This document shows positions 8,167 to 16,154 of a stretch of 64,000 nucleotides of DNA, piece by piece. A program made the translations under genes and the position numbers. How positions within the stretch are numbered: the stretch's first letter is position 1; every line of letters begins with the position of its first letter. Source of the stretch: Mycobacterium sp. 1554424.7 (GTDB taxonomy: Bacteria; Actinomycetota; Actinomycetes; Mycobacteriales; Mycobacteriaceae); contig NZ_LZSE01000034.1 of the NCBI RefSeq assembly GCF_001665295.1, positions 1 to 64,000 of the forward strand. Direction: 5' to 3'. Under the pieces are notes generated by a model that was not told where the DNA came from, did not search any database, and saw only the letters and a list, made by a program, of their open reading frames with translations.

Positions 8167-9396
8167 ATGACCGTCGGTGCCGCTCCCCCAAGCGTTTTCG
8201 ATGCCGATCTGCCGACGCTGGAGTATGGCGCCGAGGAAACCCCCGCCGACGTCTATCCCCGGTTGCGGGCGGCGCAACGGCAGGCCCCGGTCGCGATCGG
8301 TCCGCACGGGCCCGAGGTGCTGTCCTATCACCTCGTCCGGTCCGTCCTTCGGGATCCGCGCTTCGTGATCCCGCCCGGCATAAACCTGCTCGCCCAGGGC
8401 GTCACTTCGGGGCCGTTATGGGACAAGGTGGTCAACAGCCTGCTGTGCCTAGAGGGCGACGAGCACCATCGGTTGCGCAGCCTGACGTCCAGGGCGTTCA
8501 CGCCCCGGGCGACGCTGCGCCTCCACGACACCATGGTCGCGGTGATGAACGAGCTGGTGGATCGGGTCGTCGAGGCCGGCCGCTGCGACGTCGTCACCGA
8601 CCTCGCGCGCCCCTACCCCGTCCCGATCATCTGCGCGTTGCTCGGCGCGCCCCGCGAGGATTGGCAACAGTTTTCGTTGTGGGCCGACGACGTCTTCAAG
8701 GCCTTCAGCTTCACGGTCGATCTTCGCGAAGTCGAACCCGTGGTGATGCGCGCGTGGCGGCAGCTCGACGACTACGTCGACGACATGGTCGCCCGCCGCC
8801 GGCACAGCCTGACCGACGACCTGCTGTCCGACCTCATTCGCGCCGAGGATGACGGCGACCGCCTCAACGCCGCCGAACTGCGCATGCTGGCCGGCGGCCT
8901 GCTGCTCGCGGGCACGGACACCACCCGCAACCAGGTGGCCGCCTCGGTGCACGTCCTGTGCGAGCACCCCGAGCAGTGGGCGCTGCTCAAGGAGCACCCC
9001 GAACTCGCGATGCCGGCCGTGGAGGAGACGATGCGCCACTCACCGATCGCGGGCGGCACCCTGCGGCTGGTGGCCCAGGACGCCGAGCTCGACGGCTACC
9101 TCTTCCCCGCCGGCACGATGGTCCTGGTGAATACCGCTGCGGCCAACCGTGATCCGGCGGTCTACGACGACCCGGACCGCGTCGACATCACGCGCGAGGG
9201 GGCGCCGCCGATCCTGACGTTCGGCGGCGGTGCGCACTACTGCCTGGGCGCCAACCTGGCCCGCCGCGAGATCGCCGAGGCGCTCAACGTCATCGCCGGC
9301 CGGCTGCGCAACCCGCGCATCGCCGGGCCGGTGCCGTGGAAGCCGATGGTCAGCCTGAGCGGCCCGCTGAGCCTGCCCATCGAGTTCGACACCTAG
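8167..9396 (+). CDS. Cytochrome P450, family not assigned
   Basis: A 409-residue bacterial class I P450. The oxygen-binding I-helix is LLAGTDTTRNQ, the K-helix ExxR is PAVEETMR, and the heme loop is TFGGGAHYCLGANLARRE with the axial cysteine in HYCLG. The N-terminal region does not resemble CYP125 or CYP51. No ferredoxin or reductase gene adjoins it, so it would use chromosomal partners. ATG 8167 is preceded by a good ribosome site and by its own promoter, and a long inverted repeat follows the stop, so it is probably a single-gene unit. The substrate cannot be named from the sequence. Confidence 0.85.
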   Translation: MTVGAAPPSVFDADLPTLEYGAEETPADVYPRLRAAQRQAPVAIGPHGPEVLSYHLVRSVLRDPRFVIPPGINLLAQGVTSGPLWDKVVNSLLCLEGDEHHRLRSLTSRAFTPRATLRLHDTMVAVMNELVDRVVEAGRCDVVTDLARPYPVPIICALLGAPREDWQQFSLWADDVFKAFSFTVDLREVEPVVMRAWRQLDDYVDDMVARRRHSLTDDLLSDLIRAEDDGDRLNAAELRMLAGGLLLAGTDTTRNQVAASVHVLCEHPEQWALLKEHPELAMPAVEETMRHSPIAGGTLRLVAQDAELDGYLFPAGTMVLVNTAAANRDPAVYDDPDRVDITREGAPPILTFGGGAHYCLGANLARREIAEALNVIAGRLRNPRIAGPVPWKPMVSLSGPLSLPIEFDT

Positions 9397-9409
9397 CGGT
9401 GGCCTCCGC

Positions 9410-9469
9410 GCGAGCAGACGCAGAATCGCATGATCTCGCCCCCAGGGGTGCGATTTTGCGTCTGCTCGC
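9410..9469. repeat. Long inverted repeat, dispersed copy 1, between convergent genes
   Basis: The left arm at 9410-9430 and right arm at 9449-9469 are 21 bases each and complementary except for one pair, around an 18-base loop. The outer arm is CGAGCAGACGCA. The same outer arm occurs at 40920-40977, so this is one of two copies of a dispersed element in the window. It sits between the P450 (plus) and amidase (minus) stops and can act as a bidirectional terminator. Confidence 0.8.
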
Positions 9470-9471
9470 GG

Positions 9472-10911
9472 TCAGTTAGTCGGCGGGTGATGCGACGCCC
9501 ATGGGTGGGCCGATTCCAGTTGCGCCGCAACGCGTATGAGCACATCCTCGCGCCCGTAGCCGGCGGCGAGTTGCACGCCGATGGGAAGGCCCTCGGCACT
9601 GCGGTACAGGGGGAGGCTGATCGCGGGTTGCCCGCTCATGTTGAACGGCGGGGTGAATACCGCGAACTCGCCGCCGCGGCGCATCGGCGCCGTGGGACGT
9701 TCGGGGTTGTTCTCGAATTCCGTTAGCGGTATAGGCGGTTCGGCCACCGTCGGCGTGAGCAGCAGGTCCCAGCCGTCGGCCCACCACTGCTGCAGCGCCC
9801 GCCGGAACGCGTAGACCGCTTCCTGCGCAACGGCGTAGTCGACGGCGGTCAGCCGCTGCGCCCGCTCGACGAACACCCAGTTCACCGGTTCGATGTCGTC
9901 GGCCGTCACCGCGCGTCCGAGCGTCGCGCCGAACCCCCGCGCCGCCATCGCGATCTGCGCCGCCCACAGCGCCATGAACTTCTCCACCAGCGTGGTATCC
10001 GACAGGCACGCGGGCCACGCGGGTTCGACGGCGTGGCCGAGCCCCTCCAGCATCGAGGCCGCGGCGCGCACCGCCTCAACGCAGTCGTCGTGCAGGAAGC
10101 CGCCGCGCGGATGCACGTCGAGCAGGCCGATGCGCAGCCGGCCCGGGTCGGCGCCGAGCTCGTCGGTGTACGGGCGCTGTGGCGCCGGCGCGATGACGGA
10201 GTCGCCGATACCGGGACCGCGCACCGCGTCGAGCAGGCGCGCCGTGTCGCGCACCGTGCGGCTGACGCATAGCTCGACTCCCAGCCCGGCCTCGGCGCGG
10301 ACGGGTCCCACCGTGATCCGGCCCTGGCTCGGCTTGAGGCCGACCAGTCCGCAGCACGACGCCGGGATCCTGATGCTGCCGCCACCGTCGGAGGCGTTGG
10401 CGAACGGCACCATCCCGACGGCCACGGCCGCGGCCGCCCCGCCGCTGGACCCACCCGGGGTGCGATCGAGCGCCCACGGGTTGCGGGTCGGTCCCCAGGC
10501 CAGCGGCTGGGTGGTCGGCAGGCTGCCCATCTCGGGGCTGTTCGTCCGCCCGGCGATCACCAGGCCGGCCGCCTTGAACCGGGCGACCAACGTCGTGTCG
10601 GCGGTGTCGATCTTGGCCGCCTCTTTCAGCGCGACGTTGCCGTTCGACAGGGTCTGTCCGGCGAAACTCGTGTACAGGTCCTTGAGCAGGAACGGCACGC
10701 CGTGAAACGGGCCTTTCGGCAGGTCGGGGCTCGCGGCCACGGATCGGGCGTGGTCGAACCACTCGATGACGACCGCGTTCAACGCGGGGTTGGACCGCTC
10801 GATCCGCTCGATCGCCGCCTCGAGCAGCTCGGCCGGCGTGACCTCGCCCTTTGCCACCAGCGCCGCCTGGTCCGTGGCGTCCATCCAGCGGGTCTCGTCG
10901 GCGAGGCTCAT
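9472..10911 (-). CDS. Amidase, amidase-signature family
   Basis: A 479-residue enzyme that hydrolyses amide bonds with a Ser-cisSer-Lys triad. The residues are visible as lysine 77 (VPFLLKDL), serine 155 in the TPGGSSGG loop and nucleophile serine 179 in DGGGSIRIPA. The stretch GRTNSPEMGS is also typical. ATG 10911 begins MSLADETRWMDATDQAALV; an upstream in-frame start at 10995 would add 28 unrelated residues. It resembles the mycobacterial AmiA/B/C/D set, but the sequence does not decide which. It is transcribed toward the preceding P450 and divergently from the lipoprotein gene. Confidence 0.88.
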   Translation of the reverse strand: MSLADETRWMDATDQAALVAKGEVTPAELLEAAIERIERSNPALNAVVIEWFDHARSVAASPDLPKGPFHGVPFLLKDLYTSFAGQTLSNGNVALKEAAKIDTADTTLVARFKAAGLVIAGRTNSPEMGSLPTTQPLAWGPTRNPWALDRTPGGSSGGAAAAVAVGMVPFANASDGGGSIRIPASCCGLVGLKPSQGRITVGPVRAEAGLGVELCVSRTVRDTARLLDAVRGPGIGDSVIAPAPQRPYTDELGADPGRLRIGLLDVHPRGGFLHDDCVEAVRAAASMLEGLGHAVEPAWPACLSDTTLVEKFMALWAAQIAMAARGFGATLGRAVTADDIEPVNWVFVERAQRLTAVDYAVAQEAVYAFRRALQQWWADGWDLLLTPTVAEPPIPLTEFENNPERPTAPMRRGGEFAVFTPPFNMSGQPAISLPLYRSAEGLPIGVQLAAGYGREDVLIRVAAQLESAHPWASHHPPTN

Positions 10912-11015
10912 GGGTTTCGGTGTACCACGTGCGACCAAGACGGCCGCACCCAAGTCGCGGTCCGCCCGGGCCGGCTTTACGCTCATTGGTTGCACGAACT
11001 TAACGGGGGTTTTTC

Positions 11016-12374
11016 ATGCGTGGGATCCGGGGGCGGACTATGCCCGCACGCGGGCGTGCCCTGATCGCGGGCGCCGTGTGCCTCGTCGCCGCGTCCTGTT
11101 CGGAAACCGCGGCCCCGCCCGCGGCCACGCCGACCTCCGAGACCTCCACGTCGACGACCACGACAAGTGCGGCGCCCGCGCCGCCCCCGGTGACGGGCCC
11201 GTTGGAGAGGGACTGGAAGAGCTACGGCGGGACGGCCTACGTCGGCTGTCCGGAGAAATTCGTCGAGCGCAAGTCGGCGCTCGAGGACATTCGCCCCAAG
11301 GTGTTCGACACGAAGACGGGGCAATACGTGGCGCCGGGGATCCCGGGGGTGCCGGCCGGCGAGAACCTGACGGGCGGCATCTGCGCGCTGACCGGGACGG
11401 CCGAGAGCATGCGGGTCGTTTATGTGGTGACGACGACCAAGCCGGCGCAGGGCTCGCAGCCCGAAATCGCAAAGGCCACGGCCTACGCCTTCGACCTCAA
11501 GACAAGCCAGCCGTTGGTGACGAAGGAGCTGACACCGCCGACGCCCGACCTCAAATTGACCGCGGCGAACCAATGGGGCCTCGCGGCGACGACGTCCGGT
11601 GTGGCGTGGGTGAACGCCTTCACCGACGGGCACAGCGCCGCGTCGCCGCCGCGCACCGTCATCCTTTCCGGGACCGACCTGTCGATGATGTGGAACGACC
11701 CGCAGCCGGGCCGGGTGTGGCAGGACGTCCTGTCGTTCCAACGCAACACCGGCAACACCGAGTCGGCCAAGGCGACGGGAGCGGAGCTGCGCCGGCCCAG
11801 CGGAGAAGCGATCTATCAGGACAACGACATCTGGAGCGTCGACGGCGAATTGTCCGACGGCCCGGACAAACTGGTGAAGATCACCCACTCGGATTCCTAC
11901 AACCCCCCGGTGGTTTCGACGATGTTCTACGACCTGAACGCGAAAGCCCTTATCAAGGTTGGGGATTCGGAGAAGCTGTCCGGCGGCGGACTGTCCGCCA
12001 CGCTGTCGGACGGGAAGTTATTCGTCGACGGCCGCAACTCCGACAATTCCCAGTTCGGGTTCGGAGTGTGGAACCTGCACACCCAGCACTGGGATTTGTT
12101 GAAGACGCGCGACGACGCGAAGAAGATGAATATCGCGAAGCTGGCGTTCTTCGAGGACCACCTCTACATCACCAACGTCGGCAACACGTTCGCCGTGCTC
12201 GCCCTGCCCGCCCCCGATCCGGTCGCGACGAGCTGGTCCGTCCGCCCGTTCGCGCGGATATCGGGCTGGACGCTGGTGTGCCGGGGCGAGAACGCCGCCG
12301 CCCTCAACGGGGACTGCAAGGACATCGTGATGGTGCAGGACCAGGACGGCCACTTCCCCGGACCGTGGTTCTGA
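11016..12374 (+). CDS. Putative lipoprotein with repeat-rich extracytoplasmic domain
   Basis: A 452-residue exported protein. The N-terminus has Arg residues, a hydrophobic stretch, and the lipobox VAASC, giving lipid attachment at Cys28; a Thr/Ser/Pro-rich linker follows. The remaining 380 residues are soluble, with beta-type motifs such as AYAFDLKTSQPLVTKE and FGVWNLHTQHWDLLKT, suggestive of a beta-propeller surface protein. A second in-frame ATG at 11040 would also keep the signal. No ligand or enzyme activity is recognised. The neighbours are divergent or convergent, so it is monocistronic. Confidence 0.72.
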   Translation: MRGIRGRTMPARGRALIAGAVCLVAASCSETAAPPAATPTSETSTSTTTTSAAPAPPPVTGPLERDWKSYGGTAYVGCPEKFVERKSALEDIRPKVFDTKTGQYVAPGIPGVPAGENLTGGICALTGTAESMRVVYVVTTTKPAQGSQPEIAKATAYAFDLKTSQPLVTKELTPPTPDLKLTAANQWGLAATTSGVAWVNAFTDGHSAASPPRTVILSGTDLSMMWNDPQPGRVWQDVLSFQRNTGNTESAKATGAELRRPSGEAIYQDNDIWSVDGELSDGPDKLVKITHSDSYNPPVVSTMFYDLNAKALIKVGDSEKLSGGGLSATLSDGKLFVDGRNSDNSQFGFGVWNLHTQHWDLLKTRDDAKKMNIAKLAFFEDHLYITNVGNTFAVLALPAPDPVATSWSVRPFARISGWTLVCRGENAAALNGDCKDIVMVQDQDGHFPGPWF

Positions 12375-12380
12375 GCGGGC

Positions 12381-13412
12381 TCAGCTAAAGCGGACGTTCA
12401 GCGTCGCCATGCCGAAGATCTTCTGGCCACCGGACTTCGCCGCGACTATGACGACCCCGCTGCGTGTCTCCGGGTCCAGCGACTTGACCCGCCCGGTGAA
12501 CTCGATGTCCGCCCCCTCGGCGGCCGACACGATCGCGGGCTGGGACAACCGCACCGCGTACCGGGTCACCGCACCGGGATCGCCCGTCCACGCCGAGGCG
12601 AATCCGGCGCCCAGGCCCATGGTGAGCATTCCGTGGGCGATCACATCGGGCAGTCCGGCCAGCTTGGCGATGCTCTCGTCCCAGTGGATCGGGTTGGCGT
12701 CGCCGGCCACGCCGGCATAGTTCACCAGGTCGCCGCGGGACAGTCGGGTGTGACGCGCCGGTAGCTCGTCGCCGACCTTCACGTCCTCGAAGGACGGCGT
12801 TCCCGGCGTGCGGGTCGCGCCCGCCTGAGCGATTCGAACCTCACCTTCGGGGCGCACCGTCTTCTCATACCCGGCATCGGATTCGCTGATCGCGACGAGG
12901 TCCACGTCGTGCATCATCATCTTCGGCACGGCCAACTTGATCGCCGGATCGACGTCCTCGGCGGTGATGCCGACGACGGTGGTGTGCAGGGTGTGCACCC
13001 GCTCGCCGTCGGTGTCGGTGAAGGTGTTGGTGACCGTGATGAAATCCCGGCCGGCGGTCCTGCGCACCGACGACAGCTCGACGTCGACGTGCAGTTCGTC
13101 GCCGGCCACGATCGGGCGGTGCTGCTCGAAGACCTCTTCGGTCTGCAGGTAGGTGTCGTAACCGACGACCACCGATTCGAACATCCGGCGGTTGCAGGTC
13201 ATGCCGGGAACCGACGTGAACGTCAGCGGTGCCACCAGGCCGGAATAGCCCAGCTCGGCGGCCGCGACGACGTCCCAGTGCGCGGGGTGATAGTCCTGCA
13301 CCGCGCGGGCGTATTCGCGGACCTTCTCGCGGCCGACCAGGTAGGTGCCGTCCATCTGGTAGTAGTGGCCGACCCGCGATTCCAGCGCCGACGCTTCCGC
13401 TGCTGCGGTCAT
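12381..13412 (-). CDS. Fused HadA/HadB-type (3R)-hydroxyacyl dehydratase
   Basis: A 343-residue protein made of two hot-dog domains. Residues 1-165 match the HadA-type MaoC-like subunit (YYQMDGTYLVGREKVREYARAV and PLTFTSVPGM). The second half matches the catalytic HadB-type MaoC domain, with hydratase 2 residues in YAGVAGDANPIHWDE (Asp and His). In FAS-II these subunits dehydrate 3-hydroxyacyl-ACP, normally as separate HadA and HadB proteins, so this is a covalent heterodimer. ATG 13412 is preferred to a TTG at 13424. The specific pathway is not shown by the neighbours; HadABC itself is elsewhere in mycobacteria. Confidence 0.85.
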   Translation of the reverse strand: MTAAAEASALESRVGHYYQMDGTYLVGREKVREYARAVQDYHPAHWDVVAAAELGYSGLVAPLTFTSVPGMTCNRRMFESVVVGYDTYLQTEEVFEQHRPIVAGDELHVDVELSSVRRTAGRDFITVTNTFTDTDGERVHTLHTTVVGITAEDVDPAIKLAVPKMMMHDVDLVAISESDAGYEKTVRPEGEVRIAQAGATRTPGTPSFEDVKVGDELPARHTRLSRGDLVNYAGVAGDANPIHWDESIAKLAGLPDVIAHGMLTMGLGAGFASAWTGDPGAVTRYAVRLSQPAIVSAAEGADIEFTGRVKSLDPETRSGVVIVAAKSGGQKIFGMATLNVRFS

Positions 13413-13562
13413 GTGTTTGCTCAACTTTTCTACCGGCTTGTTCGCTGAGCCGACCGAAACACACTAACGTGCCGACACCTGGCGGATGCCTGCAGGTCAT
13501 GTTTGCCCGCCCACTAGGGGATCCGGCGACGCCCGGCGTTAATTAGAAACGCGCGCAACAAG

Positions 13563-13591
13563 TTGACGTATATACCCTACGGGGGTACAGT
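13563..13591 (+). promoter_or_regulatory. Promoter with RicR/CsoR-type copper operator in the spacer
   Basis: TTGACG (13563-13568) and TACAGT (13586-13591) are 17 bases apart. The spacer contains the palindrome TACCC-TACGG-GGGTA at 13573-13587, which matches the TACCC-N5-GGGTA pattern I recall for the mycobacterial RicR copper regulon. The predicted transcription start about 7 bases after the -10 coincides with the ATG at 13599, so the mRNA would be leaderless. Binding would occlude polymerase; copper would release it. Confidence 0.78.
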
Positions 13592-13598
13592 TCACCAC

Positions 13599-13715
13599 AT
13601 GAACCACATTGGAAATTCTCCCAACAAATCAACCGGTTGCGCGTGCGGTGCCTCCGCGTGCACTCAGACGGCCGGCTGCCAATGCGGCCACGCCGACTGC
13701 ACCTGCAACGACTGA
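13599..13715 (+). CDS. Metallothionein-like Cys-rich peptide, 38 residues
   Basis: A very small gene, ATG 13599 to TGA 13713-13715. After a polar 13-residue start, the peptide has seven cysteines spaced CxC-x4-C-x5-CxC-x4-CxC (positions 14, 16, 21, 27, 29, 34, 36) plus His31. The core is an internal duplication of CxCGxxxC (CACGASAC and CQCGHADC). There are no aromatic residues and the only hydrophobics are small, as in metallothioneins that bind Cu(I) or Zn in thiolate clusters. It is not the same sequence as M. tuberculosis MymT but is an obvious functional analogue, because a copper-type operator lies in its promoter and a strong terminator follows. It is a single-gene unit. Confidence 0.85.
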   Translation: MNHIGNSPNKSTGCACGASACTQTAGCQCGHADCTCND

Positions 13716-13725
13716 TCACTCCCTA

Positions 13726-13761
13726 GCGAGGGCCTCGACCGAGTCGAGGCCCTCGCTTTTT
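13726..13761 (+). terminator. Rho-independent terminator of metallothionein-like gene
   Basis: GCGAGGGCCTCGAC (13726-13739) pairs perfectly with its reverse complement at 13743-13756 around a 3-base loop, followed directly by five T residues (13757-13761). Intrinsic terminators this complete are uncommon in mycobacteria, and its position 10 bases after the TGA confirms that the small ORF is a transcribed unit. Confidence 0.93.
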
Positions 13762-14201
13762 CATGGGTAACGAGACCGATGGCACGGCCAGCAGAAATGA
13801 GCATTGCAACGTATTCGTATATCCCTGTCGCCCAACGCGTATCGTCGGCCTCGTCGAGTTGCAAAGCGGGACAACCAAGCCGATCGCCACATCCAGTGTC
13901 GCGCCGACACCCCACCAACGGCCGCTCCCAGAGCGAGCACACCGACTGAGGCCACCCGGGCCTTCGAGGCTCCCGGCGGTGGTAGTACCGGTTGGGTTCC
14001 CCACGTGAACTGCTAACCGTCGCCTCGCCCGGCCATTGGCTTCGCACGAAGTGTCGCGGCATCCAACACCTTTGGGTGTGAACTCGCCTGAGGCGAACCA
14101 GTGGCCTGCGCGCAGCGGATTCGATCACATTCATCCTGGCTTCATGTACCGCCGTTAGCGTCGCCTTCGCAACCAGGTTACGGACGCGAAGGGATGGAGC
14201 G
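13762..14201. other. 440-bp region without a convincing gene
   Basis: No open frame here has convincing codon structure; plus-strand frames are short and Pro/Arg-rich. A minus-strand stretch at about 13780-13960 reads as short hydrophobic pieces in two frames and could be a decayed membrane-protein fragment, but this is not supported further. The right end carries the response-regulator-type box at 14130-14146 and the ribosome site of the PepSY gene. Confidence 0.4.
14130..14146 (+). promoter_or_regulatory. Tandem TTCATC box, copy 1 (upstream of PepSY gene)
   Basis: The 17-mer TTCATCCTGGCTTCATG holds two TTCAT half-sites 11 bases apart, about 56 bases before the PepSY ATG. Nearly the same 17-mer occurs twice in the lpqO/tcrA intergenic region. 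An 11-bp direct repeat is the usual target form of OmpR/PhoB-family regulators, and the only such regulator in the window is the TcrA-type protein nearby. Confidence 0.65.
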
Positions 14202-14495
14202 ATGAGGGTCAGAACAAGGATCGGTATCGGTGTGGCCGGCGCCGCCATCGTGGCGTCGGTTGGCATCGGCATCGCCAACGCCGACAGCGGCGAGGTTACC
14301 GGCCCGGCAGCGGACCAGGCCCGCGCCGCGGCGGTACAAGCCATACCGGGCAAGGCCGGGAAGGTCGAAAGGGAAACCAACGAGGGCGCCGCCTACTACG
14401 GGGTGCTCGTCACCAAGACCGACGGCACCCAGCTGGAGGTGCACCTGGATCAGGGCTTCCACTTCCTGGGCACCGAAGCCCCGGATAACGATTGA
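14202..14495 (+). CDS. Exported PepSY-type small protein (Rv0603-like)
   Basis: A 97-residue protein with a signal peptide (MRVRTRIGIGVAGAAIVASVGIG, cleavage near ANA) and a mature domain of PepSY type: AADQARAAAVQAIPGKAGKVERETNEGAAYYGVLV followed by GTQLEVHLDQGF. PepSY domains are often modulators exported to the envelope and are frequently controlled by two-component systems. Its size and position near tcrA and lpqO suggest it corresponds to M. tuberculosis Rv0603. A GGAG ribosome site precedes the ATG. The stop overlaps the TTG start of the next membrane gene. A box shared with the tcrA/lpqO promoters lies upstream. Confidence 0.78.
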   Translation: MRVRTRIGIGVAGAAIVASVGIGIANADSGEVTGPAADQARAAAVQAIPGKAGKVERETNEGAAYYGVLVTKTDGTQLEVHLDQGFHFLGTEAPDND

Positions 14496-14890
14496 CCTCC
14501 AGTCAAACCGCGGGCGCGGCAATCAATCTCGCTGCAGGGGCCGGTAGCTTCGGCGTCACGCAGATCGCGCTCACCGCCGCGCTGACCGCCGTGCTCGCGC
14601 TCGCCGCGGCGGCGTGGCGGCTGCCGCGATCCGCCTGGCCCGATGCCGTGATCATCGGCGTCCTGAGCGGGGCCGCGGTCTTCCTGTGGCGAATCTCGGC
14701 CAACATGCCACAACTCAACAGCGACGGACTGCCCGGCTTTTCCGCCAACGACTGGCTCGCACCGGTGCTGACCTACGTCTTCCTGTCGGCATACGCCGAT
14801 CTCCGGTCGCCCGCCGATCCGCGGCGCTACGGCCAAGCCCGCGCGTTTGCGATTGCCATATCGCTGCTCGTCAACGTCGTCGCCATATGA
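14492..14890 (+). CDS. Small membrane protein, unknown
   Basis: A 132-residue hydrophobic protein with about four membrane spans: ALTAALTAVLALAAAAW, AVIIGVLSGAAVFLW, LAPVLTYVFLSAYADL and AFAIAISLLVNVVAI. The best start is TTG 14492, which overlaps the PepSY stop (TTGA), so translation is probably coupled. No conserved domain is recognised. It lies between an exported PepSY protein and a ChrA transporter, with 66 bases to the latter, and may share their transcript. Confidence 0.6.
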   Translation: MTSSQTAGAAINLAAGAGSFGVTQIALTAALTAVLALAAAAWRLPRSAWPDAVIIGVLSGAAVFLWRISANMPQLNSDGLPGFSANDWLAPVLTYVFLSAYADLRSPADPRRYGQARAFAIAISLLVNVVAI

Positions 14891-14956
14891 ACGGAGACAG
14901 CCTCACGGCGCACGCAACGGTCGCACGTCAAATGCGACTGCGGTTACATACTCGAT

Positions 14957-16138
14957 ATGAGTGAGCCCGAGGCGGAACCCACCGCGCCGGTGGGATTCGG
15001 CCGGATCCTCGCCTACTTCCTGAAGCTCGGCGCGATCGGGTTCGGCGGACCGATCGCCACCGTCGGCTATATGCAGCGCGACCTGGTCGAACAGCGGCAA
15101 TGGATCAACCGTCAGGATTTCCTCGACGGGGTCGCCCTCGGACAGACGATGCCCGGCCCGCTGGCGGCGCAGGTCGCGATGTGGGTCGGCTACCTGCGCC
15201 GTGGCGCCGCCGGTGCGGCCGCGGTCGCGGCGGCCTTCGTCGCACCCTCGTTCGCCATCGTGGTCGCCGTGGGCGCCGTCTACTCCCACTACACGGGCTC
15301 GCGTGTCGTGCAGGCGCTGTTCTACGGAATCGCCCCCGCCGTCATGGCGATCGTCACGATCGCCGCAATCAAGCTGATCAAACTGACCGACGGCCGGGAC
15401 TGGCGGCTGTGGAGCATCAGCGCCGCGGTGTTCGCGCTCACCGCGCTCACCGGCTCCGAGCCGGTGCTCGTCATCGTCGGCGCGGGTCTGTTGGCGATCC
15501 TGCTCGACGCCCGGCCGCACGTCCGGCTACGCCGCCGGAAACCCCCGGAAGACGTTGCGGGAGCGGACGATAACGCCAAACCCATGCCGCTGGTGGTCGG
15601 GCTCGGCACGCTGGCCGGCGGGGGGACGCTGGCGTCGCTCGCGTTGTTCTTCCTGAAAACCGGGGCCATCGTGTTCGGGTCCGGGTTGGCGATCGTGCCG
15701 TTCATGCGCGCCGGCGTCGTGGATCAGCATCACTGGCTGACCAACAGCCAGTTTCTCGATTCCGTGGCCATTGGGCTGATCACCCCCGGACCGGTGGTGA
15801 TCAGCGCCGGCTTCATCGGCTACCTGGTCGCCGGATTGCCGGGAGCGATCGTCTCGAGCGTCGCGATCTTCACGCCGATCTACCTCGGCGTCGTCGTGCC
15901 CGGCCGCTGGTTTTTGCGCCACCGCGACAATGCCCAGGTGCGTGCCTTCGTCGCCGGTGCCACCGCCGCCGCCGGCGGGGCGCTCTGCGGCGCCGTTGTG
16001 GTGCTGACTCGCCAAGCCGTCACCGACTGGATCACCGCCGGCATCGCCGTCGTGACGCTTGGCGTGCTGTGGCGATTCAAAGTCAAAGAGCCTTATGTCG
16101 TACTTGCGACGGGAGCTCTTGGCCTTCTTGTGTTTTGA
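14957..16138 (+). CDS. chrA: Chromate transporter (CHR family)
   Basis: A 393-residue protein with two homologous CHR domains. The first has FLKLGAIGFGGPIATVGYM and DGVALGQTMPGPLAAQ; the second has FLKTGAIVFGSGLAIVPFM and DSVAIGLITPGPVVIS. These are the FGG/PGP signatures of bidomain ChrA proteins, which export chromate by proton or sulfate-linked antiport. Ten or more hydrophobic helices are evident. It is inserted between the PepSY gene and lpqO, convergent with lpqO. Resistance to chromate is known for the family; the actual substrate here is inferred. The regulator ChrB is not present nearby. Confidence 0.88.
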   Translation: MSEPEAEPTAPVGFGRILAYFLKLGAIGFGGPIATVGYMQRDLVEQRQWINRQDFLDGVALGQTMPGPLAAQVAMWVGYLRRGAAGAAAVAAAFVAPSFAIVVAVGAVYSHYTGSRVVQALFYGIAPAVMAIVTIAAIKLIKLTDGRDWRLWSISAAVFALTALTGSEPVLVIVGAGLLAILLDARPHVRLRRRKPPEDVAGADDNAKPMPLVVGLGTLAGGGTLASLALFFLKTGAIVFGSGLAIVPFMRAGVVDQHHWLTNSQFLDSVAIGLITPGPVVISAGFIGYLVAGLPGAIVSSVAIFTPIYLGVVVPGRWFLRHRDNAQVRAFVAGATAAAGGALCGAVVVLTRQAVTDWITAGIAVVTLGVLWRFKVKEPYVVLATGALGLLVF

Positions 16139-16154
16139 ACAACCCAGCTAAGGA

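Noticed and set aside
13664-14380. Minus-strand 238-residue frame over the gap after the metallothionein-like gene
   Set aside because: It runs through the terminator, the regulatory box and the PepSY gene and has no coherent protein features.
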